Shown here piece after piece: positions 5,986 to 8,057 of a stretch of DNA of 8,057 bases. The position numbers were made by a program, and so were the translations under genes. The notes under the pieces are model-generated. The model was not told the DNA's origin. It did no database searches and saw only the letters and a list, made by a program, of their open reading frames with translations. This DNA comes from Betaproteobacteria bacterium (GTDB taxonomy: Bacteria; Pseudomonadota; Gammaproteobacteria; Burkholderiales; Burkholderiaceae_C). The stretch is taken from assembly GCA_947448675.1 (NCBI GenBank), contig CANFOR010000129.1:1-8057 (forward strand), given 5' to 3'. Within the stretch, counting starts at the first letter, position 1. Each line of letters opens with the position of its first letter.

Positions 5986-7064
5986 GCGGCCTCCTTCATG
6001 CTGCGTTGTTCTTGCTTGGCGGCGTAAGCCAGGGCTGCGTCACGCACCCACTGGCCATCGGCGTGGGCTTTGCGGCGGGTAGCCAGGCGCTCGTGGTTGC
6101 AGGGGCCGTTGCCGTTGACGACGTTCCAAAAATCGCTCCAGTCGATGGCGCCGTAGTCGTGGCACTGGCGCGCTGCGTTCCACTGCAAAGCGGGGTCGGG
6201 CAGGCTCACGCCGAGCACCTTGGTTTGCGGTACGGTGGCGTCGACAAATTTTTGCCGCAAGTCGTCGTTGCTGATGCGCTTGATGCCAAAGCGTTTGCCC
6301 TGCGCGCTGTTGGGGCTGTCTGCATCGGGCGGGCCAAACATGGCCAGCACGGGCCACCACCAGCGGTTCACCGCGTCTTGCACCATCGCGCGCTGGGCTG
6401 CTGTACCCTGCATTTGCACCATCAGGCTCTCAAAGCCCTGGCGTTGGTGAAAGCTTTCTTCTTTGCAAATGCGGATCATGGCGCGGGCATAGGGCCCGTA
6501 GGAGCAGCGGCAGATGGGCACTTGGTTCATGATGGCCGCGCCGTCGACCAGCCAGCCAATCACGCCCACATCCGCCCAGGTGAGTGTGGGGTAGTTGAAG
6601 ATGCTGCTGTATTTGGCCTTGCCGCTGTGCAGCGCGTCGAGCATCTGGTCGCGCGACGTGCCCAGGGTTTCGGCCGCGCTATAGAGGTAGAGCCCGTGGC
6701 CGCCTTCGTCTTGCACCTTGGCCAGCAAAATAGCTTTGCGCTTGAGGCTGGGCGCGCGCGAAATCCAATTGCCCTCGGGCTGCATGCCCACAATTTCACT
6801 GTGCGCGTGCTGGCTCATTTGGCGCAGCAAAGTTTTGCGGTAAGCGTCTGGCATAAAGTCGCGCGGCTCAATCTTGCCGTCGGCATCGAGCGTGGCCTCA
6901 AAGCGCGCCGATTGTGCGGCATGCTGTGCGGCATGCGCCGCGCTGGGGGCCTGGAGCGGGTGCACGGCAGCGCCTTGCGCGCCGCTTGCGCTGACATTGT
7001 TGCCCGCAATGCCATTTGCAGGCGCAGAAACCGGCTCCGGAAGGTCTAAAGCTTGGGTGTACAT
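5982..7064 (-). CDS. paaA: Phenylacetyl-CoA epoxidase catalytic subunit PaaA
   Basis: Catalytic diiron subunit of the epoxidase that converts phenylacetyl-CoA to the ring-1,2-epoxide, the entry step of aerobic hybrid phenylacetate degradation. Of 360 residues, 66-345 match the family closely: EPRDFMPDAYRKTL (66-79), QHAHSEIVGMQPEGNW (85-100), AKVQDEGGHGLYLYSAAETL (115-134), KYSSIFNYPTLTWADVG (151-167), KEESFHQRQGFE (201-212), NRWWWPVL (233-240), FVDATVPQ (273-280), GPCNHERLATRRKA (320-333). The diiron ligands are expected in HSE, DExxH and EExxH (Glu90, Glu120/His123, Glu203/His206; assigned by motif). DEGGH replaces the DEAGH I remember from E. coli. The N-terminus has about 45 extra residues rich in Ala, Ser and Gly. 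ATG 7064 is chosen because GGAGG (7075-7079) lies 10 bases upstream and the next Met is residue 71. First gene of the operon. Confidence 0.96.
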   Translation of the reverse strand: MYTQALDLPEPVSAPANGIAGNNVSASGAQGAAVHPLQAPSAAHAAQHAAQSARFEATLDADGKIEPRDFMPDAYRKTLLRQMSQHAHSEIVGMQPEGNWISRAPSLKRKAILLAKVQDEGGHGLYLYSAAETLGTSRDQMLDALHSGKAKYSSIFNYPTLTWADVGVIGWLVDGAAIMNQVPICRCSYGPYARAMIRICKEESFHQRQGFESLMVQMQGTAAQRAMVQDAVNRWWWPVLAMFGPPDADSPNSAQGKRFGIKRISNDDLRQKFVDATVPQTKVLGVSLPDPALQWNAARQCHDYGAIDWSDFWNVVNGNGPCNHERLATRRKAHADGQWVRDAALAYAAKQEQRSMKEAA

Positions 7065-7117
7065 GGGTAGGTAGCCTCCACGCCCAAAACAGGCGCTTAA
7101 AACGGGTGTTTGAAGGC

Positions 7118-7146
7118 ATTATAGACATTCGCCGACCGATTGGTCG
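7118..7146 (-). promoter_or_regulatory. Putative sigma-70 promoter of the paaABCDE operon
   Basis: On the - strand a perfect TATAAT lies at 7123-7118, with TG two bases further upstream (7127-7126), close to an extended -10. The -35 position at 17-base spacing (7146-7141, CGACCA) is a poor match and falls inside the 28-bp palindrome. The predicted transcript would start near 7111, leaving a leader of about 46 bases with GGAGG before the paaA ATG. A strong -10 with a weak -35 buried in an operator fits a repressible promoter. Confidence 0.65.
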
Positions 7147-7153
7147 GCGAATG
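7126..7153. promoter_or_regulatory. 28-bp palindrome upstream of paaA, probable TetR-type (PaaR-like) operator
   Basis: Left arm 7126-7139 (CATTCGCCGACCGA) and right arm 7140-7153 (TTGGTCGGCGAATG) are complementary at 13 of 14 pairs; the only mismatch is the pair 7138/7141. The inner part, GACCGATTGGTC, has the size and symmetry of TetR-family operators. It occupies the -35 region of the paaA promoter and ends 3 bases from the -10 box, so a bound repressor would block RNA polymerase. PaaR of the TetR family is known to control paa genes by phenylacetyl-CoA in several bacteria; that this site is a PaaR site is inference, since no regulator gene lies in the window. Confidence 0.72.
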
Positions 7154-7188
7154 CGACTGCCAGCTCTGCGCCGGCAATATTGGCAGGC

Positions 7189-8057
7189 TCAGCTCTCCAG
7201 CACAAACGAAGCACGGGTGTCGCGGCCCAGTAGTTTTTTGAGTTGCGGCAAGGCCTCGGCCAGGCCCGCTTTGAGGGTGTGCGGCGGGTTGATGATGAAC
7301 ACGCCGCTGGCGGTCAAGCCCGGGCGGGGCGCTTGCTCGCCGGGCAGAGTGACGCGGGCCATCTCGGGGCCTTGGCCGATGTTGAGCACCGCGTGCAGCC
7401 AGGGCTTGCCGGCTTGGCGCGCCAGGGTTTTGAGGCGGCGCGGCAGCTCGTGCGCCTCAGGGCGCGGAATTACCGGGTACCACACCATGTAACTGCCGGT
7501 CGGAAAGCGCTGCAAGCACTCTTGGATGCAGGCGCTGACGCGCTGGTAGTCGCTCTTGATTTCATAGCTCGGGTCGATCAGCACCAGGGCGCGGCGCGAG
7601 GGCGGCGGCAGAAAGGGGCGCAGGCCCTCAAATCCGTCTTCCCGGGCCACCGTGACTTGGCGGCCTGCCTCGAGCTGGGCGATATTGGCCGCTAGCGACT
7701 TGCTGTCGGTAGGGTGCAGCTCAAACAGCTTGAGCTTGTCGCGCGCCTCTTCGCGCAGCAGGCGCTGCACCACAAAGGGCGAGCCGGGGTAGACGCTCAA
7801 GTGCTCGGGTTTGTTAAAGCCCGCCACCATGTCCAAGTAGTCTTGGATGAGTGGCGAGAGGCTGGCCAGCGGCGCGTTTTTGGGTTTCGCAGGTGCTACA
7901 TTTTTAATAGCCTCATTCGCAGTATCGGCGGGCGTTACAGGCTTATTTACACTGGATTTGGGCACCAATTTGGCGGCCGCGAGCAGCTTGACCACGCCGT
8001 CCACCGCCTCGGCGCCCTTGGTGGCGTAGTCGCCGTCGAGGCGGTACAGACCAGCCC
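7189..8057 (-). CDS. rlmJ: 23S rRNA (adenine(2030)-N6)-methyltransferase RlmJ (N-terminus outside window)
   Basis: SAM-dependent N6-adenine methyltransferase that in E. coli modifies A2030 of 23S rRNA. The frame enters from the right edge reading AGLYRLDGDYATKGAE, the end of the SAM motif HAGAG..., so about the first 45-50 residues are missing; 288 remain. Visible are GFNKPEHLSVYPGSP...RLLREEARDKLKLFELHP, DGFEGLRPFLPPPSRRALVLI, the catalytic tetrapeptide as DPSY (E. coli has DPPY), GSYMVWYPVI, and TASGVFIINPPHTL near the end. Between DGVVKLLAAAK and LSPLIQDYLDMVAGFN lies a segment of about 38 residues rich in Lys, Pro, Ala and Asn that E. coli RlmJ lacks. Its DNA is more AT-rich than its surroundings and contains an antisense repeat copy (7895-7949). 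It is on the same strand as the paa operon, 124 bases upstream, and probably transcribed separately because a good promoter lies in the gap. Confidence 0.93.
   Translation of the reverse strand, partial: AGLYRLDGDYATKGAEAVDGVVKLLAAAKLVPKSSVNKPVTPADTANEAIKNVAPAKPKNAPLASLSPLIQDYLDMVAGFNKPEHLSVYPGSPFVVQRLLREEARDKLKLFELHPTDSKSLAANIAQLEAGRQVTVAREDGFEGLRPFLPPPSRRALVLIDPSYEIKSDYQRVSACIQECLQRFPTGSYMVWYPVIPRPEAHELPRRLKTLARQAGKPWLHAVLNIGQGPEMARVTLPGEQAPRPGLTASGVFIINPPHTLKAGLAEALPQLKKLLGRDTRASFVLES
7895..7949 (+). repeat. 55-bp dispersed palindromic element, copy 6 (in rlmJ, antisense)
   Basis: On the + strand the core is GCTAC-ATTTTTA-ATAGC (7895-7911), followed by an arm with TCGCA, GCGTTACAGGC and TATTTA. 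It matches the paaC copy at 22 of 42 arm positions without gaps, so it is the most diverged arm, but its core is intact. It runs opposite to rlmJ, whose strand reads it as NKPVTPADTANEAIKNVA inside the non-conserved insertion. Confidence 0.62.

Noticed and set aside
6006..7049. Long + strand open frame (347 codons) opposite paaA
   Set aside because: It is the complement shadow of a strongly conserved gene in GC-rich DNA, with no family-like motifs and a composition typical of antisense frames.
7126..7153. The paaA upstream palindrome as an rlmJ terminator
   Set aside because: No T-run follows on the - strand; instead a TATAAT box follows at once, which fits an operator much better.
1..8057. 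CRISPR array, tRNA/rRNA, insertion sequence or toxin-antitoxin pair
   Set aside because: No regular spacer-repeat pattern, cloverleaf, transposase motif or small gene pair is visible; the six dispersed copies are irregularly spaced and occur in both orientations.

Overview
The window reads as chromosomal DNA of a betaproteobacterium of the order Burkholderiales, most likely Comamonadaceae (Acidovorax / Rhodoferax / Polaromonas-like). This rests on the GC-rich codon use, the close fit of the proteins to families known from that group, the gene neighbourhoods, and AT-centred GCTA...TAGC repeats that I associate with that family from memory. No species can be named from the sequence. No RNA gene, IS, prophage or CRISPR is visible. 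Coding density is very high and no gene-free stretch exceeds 125 bases.

Left part (1-3097, + strand): a methyl-cycle block. It holds ahcY (S-adenosylhomocysteine hydrolase, its first codons cut off by the window edge), a TlyA-type rRNA 2'-O-methyltransferase 6 bases later, and metF (5,10-methylene-THF reductase). AhcY clears the S-adenosylhomocysteine made by methyltransferases such as TlyA and yields homocysteine; MetF supplies the 5-methyl-THF that turns homocysteine back into methionine.

A 100-base AT-rich convergent gap (3098-3197) separates this block from the right part.

Right part (3198-7064, - strand): a compact operon paaA-paaB-paaC-paaD-paaE. It encodes the ring-1,2-phenylacetyl-CoA epoxidase: PaaA catalytic diiron subunit, PaaB bridge, PaaC structural subunit, PaaD maturation factor, PaaE FAD/2Fe-2S reductase. 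Junctions overlap by 1-4 bases or are directly adjacent. Upstream of paaA lie a consensus TATAAT -10 box and a 28-bp near-perfect palindrome covering the -35 region, which looks like a TetR-type (PaaR-like) operator. Upstream again, on the same strand, is rlmJ (23S rRNA m6A2030 methyltransferase), cut by the right edge. No other paa genes (ligase, isomerases, ring hydrolase, regulator) are here.

The most unusual thing is a dispersed element of about 55 bp, present in six recognisable copies. It has a 17-bp palindromic core, GCTAC-N7-GTAGC, followed by a 38-bp arm that aligns without gaps between copies. Five copies lie inside coding sequence (tlyA, paaE, paaD, paaC, rlmJ) without breaking the reading frame, all read in the same core phase as A-(T/I)-x-x-x-A. 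They sit in linkers or in segments that look like family-atypical insertions. The sixth forms the end of tlyA and the metF leader. The pattern resembles the in-frame palindromic elements described in Rickettsia.
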